This document shows positions 27,912-36,816 of a stretch of DNA of 64,000 bases, in pieces; positions within the stretch are counted from its first letter, which is position 1; every line of letters starts with the position of its first letter. This stretch comes from Pseudomonadota bacterium (lineage in GTDB: Bacteria; Pseudomonadota; Alphaproteobacteria; Acetobacterales; Acetobacteraceae): the NCBI GenBank assembly GCA_021805545.1, contig JAJZFB010000002.1, forward strand, positions 1 through 64,000. The letters run 5' to 3'. Below the pieces are notes generated by a model, which saw only the letters and a program-made list of their open reading frames with translations, was not told the origin of the DNA and searched no databases. The position numbers and the translations under genes were made by a program.

Positions 27912-28778
27912 ATGTCTGTCCGTAAATTCCTGCTTCCGGTCAGCAGCCCGGCTTCGGCCGCCGGTGCCCTGCAAACCGGGTTGATGCTGGCTAAGCGCTG
28001 GAACGCCCATTTGCAGGTGCTGCATATACGCAGCGGCCAGGAATTCGCGCCTTTTGTGGGTGAGGGCATGACCGGCGCCATGATCGAGGACATGATGAGC
28101 GCCACCGAGCGTGCCTCTGGCGCGCGCGAGCGCAGCCTGGGGGAATTGTTCACCCTGGCGGCGGAAGCAGCGGACGTGCCGGTGGGTGAGGCGTTACGCG
28201 GGCGTGATGAGCCCAGCGCCAGCTTCACCAGCTTTTCCGGGCGCGAGGATGAGGTCATTGCCCACCGTGCACGGCTGGCGGACCTTACCATCGTGCCCCA
28301 CCCGCAGGCTGGCGAGGACGTGGCAACGGCCGATGCGCTGCATGCGGTGCTGTTCGATTCCGGCCGCCCGGTGCTGCTGGCCCCGGTGGCACCGCAGGAA
28401 ACTTTGGGCAAGCGCGTGGCCATCGCCTGGAATGGCACCGCCAATGCCGCCTCGGCGCTGGCCTCGGTTATGCCTTTTGTGCGCCAGGCCGAGGCTGTGC
28501 GGATTCTGGTGTGCGACCAGTATCGCCGCCCAGGCCCGTCGGGCGAGGATGTGGTCGAATATATCACGCACCATGGCGTTACGGCTGAATTGGTGCAGTT
28601 CTACCCGCGCAAGGGCGTTACCGGCGCCGGGCTGCTGGCCGCCGCGGAGGATTTCGGGGCCGATCTAATGTCCATGGGCGCTTATTCCACCTCCTCGCGT
28701 CTGCGTCAGCTCATTCTCGGCGGCATTACGCGCCATGTGCTGGAGCACGCGCATTTGCCGGTGTTAATGAACAGGTAA
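27912..28778 (+). CDS. Universal stress protein, tandem UspA domains
   Basis: 288 aa with two Usp domains. The first (residues 1-150) is degenerate; the second keeps the nucleotide-binding signature GAYSTSSRLRQLILGGITRHVL at the C-terminus and begins KRVAIAWNGTANAASAL. Usp proteins are cytoplasmic, bind ATP and help survival under stress. It starts 54 bp after the oxidase gene on the same strand and behind an AAGGGGG ribosome-binding site, so they may share a transcript. Confidence 0.9.
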   Translation: MSVRKFLLPVSSPASAAGALQTGLMLAKRWNAHLQVLHIRSGQEFAPFVGEGMTGAMIEDMMSATERASGARERSLGELFTLAAEAADVPVGEALRGRDEPSASFTSFSGREDEVIAHRARLADLTIVPHPQAGEDVATADALHAVLFDSGRPVLLAPVAPQETLGKRVAIAWNGTANAASALASVMPFVRQAEAVRILVCDQYRRPGPSGEDVVEYITHHGVTAELVQFYPRKGVTGAGLLAAAEDFGADLMSMGAYSTSSRLRQLILGGITRHVLEHAHLPVLMNR

Positions 28779-28983
28779 GCGCAACCATGCCTCATGCCAT
28801 GCGGGAAAAGTGCCAAGCCCGGCGGAAAGCCGCGCTCCCGGGGTTTTCAGCCGCGCGCACTGCCCTATCTATGGGCTTGATCCACTAGCTTTATCCATTA
28901 CTTCATCCGTGGGCTTGGGGGGCTGGGCGTCTCGTTTCTTATTTTTCGAGGGGTTAAGAAGTGTAACCTTTTTTGTAACACGG

Positions 28984-29012
28984 TTGAGAACAGGTCTTGG
29001 CTGTGGCATTTA
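28984..29012 (+). promoter_or_regulatory. Possible promoter for htrA-type gene
   Basis: TTGAGA (28984-28989), a 17-nt spacer and CATTTA (29007-29012), 62 bp before the protease ATG. The -35 match is good, the -10 match weak. The rest of the 296-bp gap (28779-29074) has no gene; it is AT-rich with T-runs around 28935-28975. Confidence 0.3.
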
Positions 29013-29074
29013 AGTAACAGTTATCGGGCCGGTAGGGCCATCACAGAAGGCATCTTCAGGAGTTTTCCATAAAA

Positions 29075-30616
29075 ATGCGCCAGTCTCTTTCCCGTGCCAC
29101 CGTGCTCTCGCTGGCATTGCTTGGGAGCACCGCTCTCATTTGCCCGCCGGCCCATGCCGCGGATCCATCGCTGAATACATCCGCCGTCGTGGCCAAGAGC
29201 GTCACCCCGGTGCCGGATTTTTCTGGCCTCGTGAAGGCTGTTTCCCCGGCGGTGGTGTCGGTGGACGTGCATCTCAAGCTGCACCAAACCGCAGATGAGC
29301 AGGGCGGCGAGGATGGCCAGGGCCAGCAGGGCGTACCGCCTGGTTTTCCGCAAATTCCAGGCTTTCCCTTTGGGTTTGGCTTTGGCGCGCCGCAACAGCC
29401 GCAAGTGGTGGAAGCCAAGGGCTCGGGCTTCATCATCAATTCGTCGGGCATTATCGTCACCAACAACCATGTAGTGAAAGATGCGCGTACCGTGACCGTC
29501 ACCCTGTCTGACGGCAACACCTATCCGGCCAAGATTATTGGCACGGACCCCAAGACCGACCTGGCCGTATTGAAAATTTCCGTCGGCCACCCGCTGCCTT
29601 ATGTCGAGCTGGGGGATTCCACGAAAGTGGTTCCGGGCGAATGGGTTATTGCCATGGGCAACCCGTTCGGGCTGGATGGCACGGTAACGGCGGGCATTGT
29701 CTCGGCCCTGGGGCGCGATATTGGCGACGGGCCCTATGACCGCTTCATCCAGATTGACGCGCCCATCAACGAGGGTAATTCCGGCGGCCCGCTCTTCGAC
29801 CAGCATGGCAAGGTTATTGGCGTAAATACCGCGATTCTCAGCCCCTCGGGCGGCTCGGTTGGCATTGGCTTCGCCATTCCGTCCAACACCGTCAAGCGCA
29901 TCACCGCGCAGTTAATCGCGAATGGCAAGGTGGTGCGCGGCTATCTGGGTGTCGCGGCGCAGCAGATCACGCCGCAAATGGCGCAGGCCATGGGCTTGTC
30001 CATGGCCGACCCGGCCAAGGATGGCGCGCTGATCGCCGCTGTCTCCACCGGCAGCCCGGCAGACCATGCGGGGCTTAAGCCGGGTGATGTGATCATCTCG
30101 GTAAATGGCGCAACCGTGACCAGCCCTGGCGATCTTGCCTCCGACATTGCCAATGTCGACCCCCGCCACAAGGCGGACATCACCTATCTGCGCGATGGCA
30201 AGCAGCAGCATGTGAATGTGGCGGTGACCACCATGCCCGCCAACCCGGATGCCGGCTTCCAGCAGAATGGCGGCGGCCAGCAAGGTGAGGCCGGGCATGG
30301 GACGCTGGGGCTTACCCTGGCGCCGTTAACCCCGGATGCGCTGAACCAGCTTAATTTGCCCAAGGATACATCCGGCGCCGTTATTACGGCGGTACGGCCC
30401 AATTCGCCCAGCGATGTGGCCGGGCTGCAACCGGGCGATGTGGTGGTGGGCGTGGGTTCAACCGATGTGCATGACCCTTCCCAGGTGGTGAATGCCATCG
30501 ATGCCGCGCGTAAATCCAGCTCAGGCGCGGTGCTGCTGCGGGTCATCCGCCAGGGCCAGGCGCTGTTTGTTGGTGTGGACCTGAGCAAGGACAAGAACGG
30601 AGGGGATGGGAAGTAA
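29075..30616 (+). CDS. Do-family periplasmic serine protease (DegP/MucD/HtrA type)
   Basis: 513 aa. Signal peptide (residues 1-29), Gly/Gln/Pro-rich linker (about 75-110), then a trypsin-like domain with triad His132 (TNNHVV), Asp162 (KTDLAVLKI) and Ser236 (EGNSGGPL). Two PDZ domains follow (about 275-380, GYLGVAAQQITPQMA ... AGLKPGDVIISVNG; and 415-505, ... VAGLQPGDVVVGVGS). It degrades or refolds misfolded envelope proteins and is normally induced by heat or envelope stress. The start follows a GGAG-like site at 29058-29061. It is convergent with btuB. Confidence 0.95.
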   Translation: MRQSLSRATVLSLALLGSTALICPPAHAADPSLNTSAVVAKSVTPVPDFSGLVKAVSPAVVSVDVHLKLHQTADEQGGEDGQGQQGVPPGFPQIPGFPFGFGFGAPQQPQVVEAKGSGFIINSSGIIVTNNHVVKDARTVTVTLSDGNTYPAKIIGTDPKTDLAVLKISVGHPLPYVELGDSTKVVPGEWVIAMGNPFGLDGTVTAGIVSALGRDIGDGPYDRFIQIDAPINEGNSGGPLFDQHGKVIGVNTAILSPSGGSVGIGFAIPSNTVKRITAQLIANGKVVRGYLGVAAQQITPQMAQAMGLSMADPAKDGALIAAVSTGSPADHAGLKPGDVIISVNGATVTSPGDLASDIANVDPRHKADITYLRDGKQQHVNVAVTTMPANPDAGFQQNGGGQQGEAGHGTLGLTLAPLTPDALNQLNLPKDTSGAVITAVRPNSPSDVAGLQPGDVVVGVGSTDVHDPSQVVNAIDAARKSSSGAVLLRVIRQGQALFVGVDLSKDKNGGDGK

Positions 30617-30642
30617 GCCCATCCCCCCAGCCCGGGCGGCGC

Positions 30643-32622
30643 CTATTCCGCCGCCGCCCGGATTCCTATGAGCATGGACGCGCCAGGAACCTGCAACCCG
30701 TTGCTGGCTTCGAATGGTGAATTGAGAATATTCCGCCCGGTGGCGAACAGCGTGAAAACCGGGTTCAACGCATAGCTGACGGTGAGGTTCACGATTGTTC
30801 CTGGATCAGAACTTCCGATTCCGCCATTGCTGGTAACCGGGTAGCCGTTATTGCCATAAAGATAATCGTAGAACCGGCCGGTATATTGCACTTGCGGCGC
30901 AATCATCAGCCCCGGCAGCGGCGTGATGGTCAACGAGACGCTGCCCGTGTTTTTGGGGCGCCGCAGCAAAGGCTGGCCAGTGCTGTTAGAAACCGCGTTG
31001 GTATAGGTGTAATTCACATCCGCCGTCAGCCAGCTTGCCGGGCGAATATGGTAATCCGTCTCCACGCCATTGGCCGAGGCCTGGGCTACGTTCTCTTCCG
31101 TATAGGTGTAATCGGGCGTCTGCACCGATTGGATGAGGTCGCGTATATGGGTTGAAAAATAGGTGACGGACACATCCAGCCCATCGGCCCGGCCAAAAAG
31201 CGGCAAGGCGAAATCCGGCCCGATCTCCCAGCCCGTGCTGTATTCCGGCTTCAAATTCGGGTTGCCACGGTCGCCATAGCCGTCGACGTAATAAAGGTCG
31301 AACAGCGAGGGTGCCAGAAACCCGGTGCCAACCGAGGCCTTGAGCGTGGTGAAGATTTCCGGAATGGCAAACGCCCCGCCCAGCCGCCAGGTTATGGCGT
31401 TGCCGAAACTCGAAACGCTGTCGTCACGCAATGCCGCGCTCAGGGTCAGCCGGTCCGCCACCGTGGTTTGCAGCCCCACATGGCCGGACCAGCTATGCTG
31501 CGAACCATGCACCGTTTCGGCGAAGGGGCCGTAAATACTGCCCTCATTCACATTCTCATCAGCGGTATCATTGGTATATTCAGTGCCGAAGGTAAGGTTG
31601 CTGAAGGTGAGCCGCGCCGTATCGGGCAGGCGCAGAACGTTGTTCCATTGCGCATCCGTGCGCCCGCCTTCGTATGTATCGTCGGCGCTGGCCTGGTTGG
31701 GGTCGTTCGCATCCAGCAGGTTTTTATTGAACAGCCGGGTTTGCAGCTGGGCGATGAACAGGCCGGTATGCAGCCTTCCATTCATCAGCGCGCTGGAGAT
31801 GCCGAGCTTGCCGAACATGCTGGTGTTGTAATCAAACTCGTTGGGGTCGTCGAAAACCGGGTAGGCGAGATTCGGGAAGGCCGCATCCGTGGCCTGGCCA
31901 CGCAGGATGAGATAGATGCGCGTGGAAGGCGTGATGGAATAGCCGAGCTGCCCAGAGCCGAGCCAGGCGCGGTACGGGTCTTGCACGCCGGTGCGGATGC
32001 TGCCCATGCGCGCGGGCACGTAATCAAACCCGGCTTCCTGGTCGATGGCCGCACTCAGCGCGTAGTCGAACTTGCCTGTCATGCCGGATATGGAGGCGCT
32101 GCCCTGGCCCTGCGCCGGGTACCCGCCGGCAATGGAGGCGCTGGCCTGGACGGGGCCGGGATTGCCGCGCTTGGTGATGATGTTGACCACGCCGCCAATG
32201 GCACCGGCGCCGTAAAGGCCAGACATCGGCCCGCGCACCACCTCAATCCGCTCCACATCGGCCAGGGTGAACACACCGAAATTAAAGGCGCCATTGGGGT
32301 TGGCGGGGTCGTTCACCGGCACGCCATCCAGCAGCACCAGCACATCCTCGGAATTGGTGCCGCGGATGAACAGGCTGGCCTGGTTACCGGGGCCGCCCGA
32401 CTGTACCATGTTCACGCCCGGTATGCTGTCCAGCGCCTGCACCAGCGTGGTATCACCCTGGCGCAGAAAATCTGCCTGGGTGAGCACGGTAACCGAGGCC
32501 GGAACCTGGTCCACCGGGGTGGCCACGCGCGTGGCGGTCACCACAATCGGCGTGTTATCGGCATGGGCCAGGGCGGGCCCAAAAAATGCCGCCGCCAGCA
32601 GGGTATTTCGTAACTTCATCAT
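30643..32622 (-). CDS. btuB: Vitamin B12 TonB-dependent receptor BtuB
   Basis: 659 aa. Signal peptide (to about residue 21), a TonB box TPIVVTATR right after it, plug domain (SVTVLTQADFLRQGDTTLVQAL, VLLDGVPVNDP, ERIEVVRGPMSGLYGAGAIGG) and a barrel whose last strand ends in MLIGIRAAAE. TonB-dependent receptors of this size with this opening belong to the BtuB group, and the cobalamin riboswitch directly upstream on the same strand makes B12 or a corrinoid precursor the likely cargo. No B12 ABC importer follows in this window. Confidence 0.92.
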   Translation of the reverse strand: MMKLRNTLLAAAFFGPALAHADNTPIVVTATRVATPVDQVPASVTVLTQADFLRQGDTTLVQALDSIPGVNMVQSGGPGNQASLFIRGTNSEDVLVLLDGVPVNDPANPNGAFNFGVFTLADVERIEVVRGPMSGLYGAGAIGGVVNIITKRGNPGPVQASASIAGGYPAQGQGSASISGMTGKFDYALSAAIDQEAGFDYVPARMGSIRTGVQDPYRAWLGSGQLGYSITPSTRIYLILRGQATDAAFPNLAYPVFDDPNEFDYNTSMFGKLGISSALMNGRLHTGLFIAQLQTRLFNKNLLDANDPNQASADDTYEGGRTDAQWNNVLRLPDTARLTFSNLTFGTEYTNDTADENVNEGSIYGPFAETVHGSQHSWSGHVGLQTTVADRLTLSAALRDDSVSSFGNAITWRLGGAFAIPEIFTTLKASVGTGFLAPSLFDLYYVDGYGDRGNPNLKPEYSTGWEIGPDFALPLFGRADGLDVSVTYFSTHIRDLIQSVQTPDYTYTEENVAQASANGVETDYHIRPASWLTADVNYTYTNAVSNSTGQPLLRRPKNTGSVSLTITPLPGLMIAPQVQYTGRFYDYLYGNNGYPVTSNGGIGSSDPGTIVNLTVSYALNPVFTLFATGRNILNSPFEASNGLQVPGASMLIGIRAAAE

Positions 32623-32732
32623 GGGGCAACCCCTTCATCGCGTGCCGGTTTCCCGGCGTATTCATGGCGACAGAGGCTAGGGGGCTTCACCCCTTCGTGC
32701 CCGGTACACCCCGCCCGGAAACGCGCAAATGT

Positions 32733-32895
32733 CTCGATCCCGGCCGGTCTCCTGGCTCGCGGGTTATCACGCTCCCCGCCTTCTCGCCTTGCGGCAATGG
32801 CATTTAGGGGGGCGCTCGCCGCTTACAGTTGCGGGGGCAGCCGCGGCTTTGGCACCGCGTTCCCGTTTCAGCCTTGTTACAGGCCACCGTGATCT
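32733..32895 (-). ncRNA. Cobalamin (adenosylcobalamin) riboswitch
   Basis: Read on the minus strand, the leader contains the conserved riboswitch blocks in order: ACGGGAACGCGGTGCCAA, GGCTGCCCCCGCAACTGTAA (the B12 core with flanking GCGGCGAGCG), GCCGCAAGGCGAGAAGGCGG and the closing GCGAGCCAGGAGACCGGCC. The order and wording are those of the Rfam cobalamin family. It ends about 110 nt before the btuB start, leaving room for an expression platform. High cobalamin should switch off btuB. Exact ends are estimates. Confidence 0.93.
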
Positions 32896-32939
32896 GCGGC
32901 GCGGGTAGCGTATTTCCGGGCGTTAGCACAAGCCCGGTT

Positions 32940-33716
32940 TCACCATTCTCCAGACTCGATCATCTGGCGTAAATGCTCAACGGCCTCCGGCTTGGCCGGA
33001 TGGCTGCCCACCCAGGACACGCGGCGTTTGATGAGCCTGGCCGGTACGCCGCCCCAAAGCTCGCGCGGCGGCACGCTGCGCGAAACAAGCGCCCCCGCCG
33101 CGATGATCGCCCCCCGGCCAATGATAACGCCCTTTTGGATGGAAACATTGGGGCCGATCCAGACATGGCGGCCAATGGTGATGTCAGCGGGATGGTTGAC
33201 CTGCGTGTAGCTGTCGAGATCGATAACGGAGTGATGATCGCTTGTGCGGATCTGGATGGCTTCGGAGAACAGGCAGCCATCGCCAACCACCACGGTTTTG
33301 CCGCCATCCACCCAAAGGCGGCAGCCAAACGTGCTGGCGCCATGGCCCCAGAACAGCTTGCCGCCGCGATACAGCATGACGCTGAGCTTAAGCGCATGCT
33401 GCTGGCCGCCAATAACCGCAACAGTGCCGGCCGCGCAGTTAAAAGCACCATTGAGCGCCGTGTTGGCGCTGATGGCGAAGAGATTATCTGGCCCGCGGAA
33501 ATGGATGTTGACCGCACCGCTGAGCTTTTGAAACCCTTTTTCCAAAAGGACGAAATTATTGCTGCCCTCGTCCGTAACACGGATGCCAAGCTCGGCCAGA
33601 CTCTGCCGGGATTCCGGCTGGGCGGTGCCGTAAGTTACGTAATTGGCCTGGAAATCCGGTTTGGCGAGCTCGGGACTCCAGCCCAGCCCGTCTAACCGGC
33701 TGGCGGCGGTTTGCAT
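32940..33716 (-). CDS. Hexapeptide-repeat (left-handed beta-helix) acyltransferase
   Basis: 258 aa. Hexapeptide repeats start about residue 110 (NTALNGAFNCAAGTVAVIGG) and the CAT/LacA-like acetyltransferase end is clear: SDHHSVIDLDS, ITIGRHVWIGPNVSIQKGVI, GRGAIIAAGALVSRSVPPRE and GVPARLIKRR. The catalytic His is probably within SDHHSV. The N-terminal 100 aa is unassigned. It likely O-acetylates a sugar or LPS component using acetyl-CoA. Confidence 0.82.
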   Translation of the reverse strand: MQTAASRLDGLGWSPELAKPDFQANYVTYGTAQPESRQSLAELGIRVTDEGSNNFVLLEKGFQKLSGAVNIHFRGPDNLFAISANTALNGAFNCAAGTVAVIGGQQHALKLSVMLYRGGKLFWGHGASTFGCRLWVDGGKTVVVGDGCLFSEAIQIRTSDHHSVIDLDSYTQVNHPADITIGRHVWIGPNVSIQKGVIIGRGAIIAAGALVSRSVPPRELWGGVPARLIKRRVSWVGSHPAKPEAVEHLRQMIESGEW

Positions 33717-33789
33717 TCACGGGCCTCTATACTGTTTTGGTCATGCCGCACCTGGTTGTTATGGCCGCTGGCGCCCGGGGTATCAACCT

Positions 33790-34215
33790 CTACTCATCGC
33801 CATGCCGCCCGTGCCGCAGCCGCTTGGTTTCGCCGCGTTTGCTTTTGGCTTCCAGCCGCCTGGTTTTCGAGGCTTTGGTAGGCTTTGTCGCCCGCCGTGC
33901 CTTTGGCACCACGGTTGCCGCGCGGATGAGGGCAAAGAGCTTTTCCCGCGCTTCTTCGCGGTTACGCAGCTGGGTGCGGTGCGCTTCCGAGTCGATGACC
34001 AGCACCCCTTCGCGGCTAAGCCGTTTACCCGCCAGGGTGGCGAGGCGTGCTTTTACAGGCTCGGGCAGGGTGGTGTTGGCGGCCAGGTTGAAGCGCAGTT
34101 GCACCGCGCTGGACACCTTGTTCACGTTCTGCCCGCCTGGCCCGGAGGCTGGCGTAAAAATTTCCTCCAGATCGCGCTCGCCGATCTGGAGGTTCCTGGT
34201 AATCCGTATCATCAT
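33790..34215 (-). CDS. arfB: Alternative ribosome-rescue peptidyl-tRNA hydrolase ArfB
   Basis: 141 aa. ArfB hydrolyses peptidyl-tRNA on stalled ribosomes without a stop codon. The GGQ catalytic loop is at residues 25-31 (SGPGGQNVNKVSS), and the C-terminal tail is the required basic, unstructured arm (KARRATKPTKASKTRRLEAK...) that enters the mRNA channel. The N-terminal ITRNLQIGERDLEEIFTPAS also fits the family. It lies 26 bp downstream of rpmB on the same strand. Confidence 0.94.
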   Translation of the reverse strand: MMIRITRNLQIGERDLEEIFTPASGPGGQNVNKVSSAVQLRFNLAANTTLPEPVKARLATLAGKRLSREGVLVIDSEAHRTQLRNREEAREKLFALIRAATVVPKARRATKPTKASKTRRLEAKSKRGETKRLRHGRHGDE

Positions 34216-34241
34216 GGCCTGCTCTCCAGGCCCGGCGCGGC

Positions 34242-34544
34242 TCAGGCGGCGGCCTTGGCCTCTTTTTTGGCCAGCGCCTTCTGCAGGCGGCGCTTCAGCT
34301 CCAGCCCTTCGCTGGTCAGCTTGGCATCGGTCTGGCCCAGCAGGAACGCATCCAGCCCGCCATTATGCTCGATGGTGCGGATGGCGCGCGTGGACAGGCG
34401 CAGGCGCACGGCGCCCAGCCCGTCGGACAGCAGCGTGGTGGCCTGCAGGTTGGGCAGGAACCGGCGGCGGGTTTTGTTGTTGGCGTGGCTGACATTATTG
34501 CCAGACTGCACGGTCTTTCCGGTCAGGTCGCAACGGCGGGCCAT
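34242..34544 (-). CDS. rpmB: 50S ribosomal protein L28
   Basis: 100 aa from ATG 34544 ([20 protein letters not shown]), the standard alphaproteobacterial L28 start; in-frame codons upstream to 34637 are leader. [12 protein letters not shown] and [20 protein letters not shown] are diagnostic. L28 binds 23S rRNA in the large subunit. The C-terminal end is Lys/Ala-rich. It sits between a small conserved gene and arfB. Confidence 0.97.
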   Translation of the reverse strand: MARRCDLTGKTVQSGNNVSHANNKTRRRFLPNLQATTLLSDGLGAVRLRLSTRAIRTIEHNGGLDAFLLGQTDAKLTSEGLELKRRLQKALAKKEAKAAA

Positions 34545-34633
34545 AGGTCTATCCTCAACATACGCAAAATAGGGCTGGCATGCACCAGCCCCGGAATTGG
34601 AAGCCCGGCTTATGGGCAAAAGACTCCCGGGCG

Positions 34634-34891
34634 TCAAGCCTCTCCGGCGTGGTCCTGCCCCGCGGCGCCGCGCATTTCGCCGTTTTCGACGCTCTCGATG
34701 GCGTTTTGCAGGATCTGCACCACCACCTCGTCCGGCAATACGCGCGTCAGCAGCCCCATGGCGCCGCCCAGCAGGGCCGAGGCAATGGCCAGCTCCGAGA
34801 TGTTCTGGCCCACCATGTATTCGATGGCTTTGTCGACGACCGAGCCGGCATGGCTCAGCTCGCGTTCGGGCGGGGATTGTCTGTCGCTCAT
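34634..34891 (-). CDS. Small acidic protein of unknown function
   Basis: 85 aa from the ATG at 34891 ([16 protein letters not shown]); ATG 34906 is an alternative. There is a predicted amphipathic/hydrophobic middle ([28 protein letters not shown]) and a charged C-terminus. No family recognised and no signal peptide. It lies between the Atm1-type transporter and rpmB on the same strand and has clear coding character. Function unknown. Confidence 0.6.
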   Translation of the reverse strand: MSDRQSPPERELSHAGSVVDKAIEYMVGQNISELAIASALLGGAMGLLTRVLPDEVVVQILQNAIESVENGEMRGAAGQDHAGEA

Positions 34892-34953
34892 CATGTCTTC
34901 CATCAATACGCTTTATATTTAGTGTGCCTCAGGGGGCGCTACCATCGCGCGGC

Positions 34954-36807
34954 TTACTCCGCCACCTCTTGCAGCGCGTTTTCTTCGCCTTCGGCCTGCT
35001 GCACGGCCCACATACCGGCATAAACGCCATCTTGCGCCAGCAGGCTGGCATGGGTGCCGCGCTCCACAATCATCCCTTCGCGCAGCACCAATATCTCATC
35101 CGCGTCGGTTACCGTGGAAAGCCTGTGGGCGATGACCAGCGTGGTGCGGTCGAACGAGACCCGGCGCAAAGCGGCCGAAATTTCCTGTTCGGTATGCGTG
35201 TCCAGCGCCGAGGTGGCTTCGTCCAGAATCAGGATTCGCGGGTCTTTCAGTATGGTGCGGGCAATGGCCACGCGCTGCTTCTCACCACCCGAGAGCTTCA
35301 GCCCGCGCTCGCCCACGCGGGTTTTGTAGCCCTGCGGGAGAGACATGATGAAGTCGTGAATCTGGGCGAAGCGCGCCGCCTGTTCTATCTCCTGCACCGT
35401 GGCGCCGGGGCGGCCATAGGCGATGTTGTAGAAAATGGTGTCGTTGAACAGCACCGTATCCTGCGGCACCACGCCAATAGCCCCGCGCAGCGAGGCCTGG
35501 GTGGCATCGCGCACATCATGCCCATCCACCAGCACCGCGCCGCCTGTTGCATCGTAAAAGCGGAACAGCAGGCGCGAGATGGTGGACTTGCCCGAACCAG
35601 TGGGGCCGACCAGGGCGATTTTTTTGCCTGGCGCCGCGGTAAAGTTGATGCCCTTGAGGATCTGCCGGTCCGGGTTGTAGGCAAAATGCACATTCTCGAA
35701 CCGCACCTCGGCGGGTTTGCCATGGCGCTCCAGCGCCAGCGCGCCAGGCTTGTCCTTCACCTCCTGGTTCACGCGCAGCAGCGAGAACATCTGTTCCATG
35801 TCGATGAGCCCCTGGTTGAGGGTGAGATAGGCAAAGCCCAGCATGTTCAGCGGGATGGAAATTTGCAGCAGATAGGTGTTCACCATCACGAAATGGCCGA
35901 CGCTCATATGATGATAGGCGACATCATTGGCCGCCATCAGCATGGTTACCCCCATGGCGAGGGCGATGATGCAGGATTGGCCGACATTCAGCCCGTTGAG
36001 TGAGACCTGGGATTTGACCGAGGCCGCCTCGTAACGCGCCAGGCTCTGGTCGAAGCGCTTCGCCTCATGCTCTTCATTGCCGAAATACTTGACCGTCTCG
36101 AAATTCAGCAGGCTGTCTATGGCTTTCGTTTGCGCCTCGTTATCCATCTCGTTCATGGCCCGGCGGAATTTGGTGCGCCAGGCGGTGAAGGAGAAGGTGA
36201 AGGCGACATAGGCGCTGAGCGCCACGAAGATGACCAGCGCGTAGCTGATGCCCAGCTCCCGCCAGAGCACGCCTGTCATCACCACCAGCAGGACGATGGT
36301 GGGCAGCAGGTTGAAGGTGACAAGGCGCAGCACGTTCTGGATGCCCAGCGTGCCGCGCAGGATGATGTTGGAAAGCCCGCCCGTCTGCCGGTCCAGATGG
36401 TAGCGCATGGAAAGCGCGTGCAGATGCTCGAAGGTTTTGCGCGCCACAACGCGCGAGGCGCGCATCTGCACCGCGGCGAACAGCGCATCACGCAACTCGC
36501 CAAAGCCCGAGCCGCAGACGCGCACCAGCGCATAGCCCACAATAAGCGCCGCCGGAATGGCAAGCGGCCCGGCCTTGGGCGAGAGCTTATCCACCGCGTG
36601 GGCGTACAGAATGGGAAACCAGGCCTGCGCGCCCACCGAGACCAGCATGGCCACAACCGCCAGCACAAGGCGCAGGCGCAAAACGGGTTCGCCCTGGGGC
36701 CACAAATAGGGCAGCAGCGAGGCAATGGTGGCAAAGGCGCTGCGCTCACGCTTCACGGAAGCGCCGGCGGCGAGATGGGGGTTGGCACGGGCGGCATTAC
36801 GGGTCAT
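34954..36807 (-). CDS. Atm1/HMT1-type ABC exporter (fused permease-ATPase)
   Basis: 617 aa from ATG 36807. Six-helix exporter domain (VLRLRLVLAVVAMLVSVGAQ, IPAALIVGYALVRVC, QTGGLSNIILRGTLGIQNVLR, typical of the Atm1 group) followed by an ATPase with Walker A GPTGSGKST, Q loop, signature LSGGEKQRVAIA, Walker B ILILDEATSALD and H loop IAHRLST. Homologues export glutathione-linked metal or sulfur compounds for Fe-S or heavy-metal homeostasis. A GTG at 36756 is an alternative start. The ATG is only nine bases from the divergent Nudix gene ATG. Confidence 0.92.
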   Translation of the reverse strand: MTRNAARANPHLAAGASVKRERSAFATIASLLPYLWPQGEPVLRLRLVLAVVAMLVSVGAQAWFPILYAHAVDKLSPKAGPLAIPAALIVGYALVRVCGSGFGELRDALFAAVQMRASRVVARKTFEHLHALSMRYHLDRQTGGLSNIILRGTLGIQNVLRLVTFNLLPTIVLLVVMTGVLWRELGISYALVIFVALSAYVAFTFSFTAWRTKFRRAMNEMDNEAQTKAIDSLLNFETVKYFGNEEHEAKRFDQSLARYEAASVKSQVSLNGLNVGQSCIIALAMGVTMLMAANDVAYHHMSVGHFVMVNTYLLQISIPLNMLGFAYLTLNQGLIDMEQMFSLLRVNQEVKDKPGALALERHGKPAEVRFENVHFAYNPDRQILKGINFTAAPGKKIALVGPTGSGKSTISRLLFRFYDATGGAVLVDGHDVRDATQASLRGAIGVVPQDTVLFNDTIFYNIAYGRPGATVQEIEQAARFAQIHDFIMSLPQGYKTRVGERGLKLSGGEKQRVAIARTILKDPRILILDEATSALDTHTEQEISAALRRVSFDRTTLVIAHRLSTVTDADEILVLREGMIVERGTHASLLAQDGVYAGMWAVQQAEGEENALQEVAE

Positions 36808-36816
36808 GCAGCGCAC

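Noticed and set aside
36067-36816. N-terminal extension of the Nudix protein over the ABC transporter
   Set aside because: The extension is antisense to conserved transporter sequence; the DUF4743 region begins at 36817.
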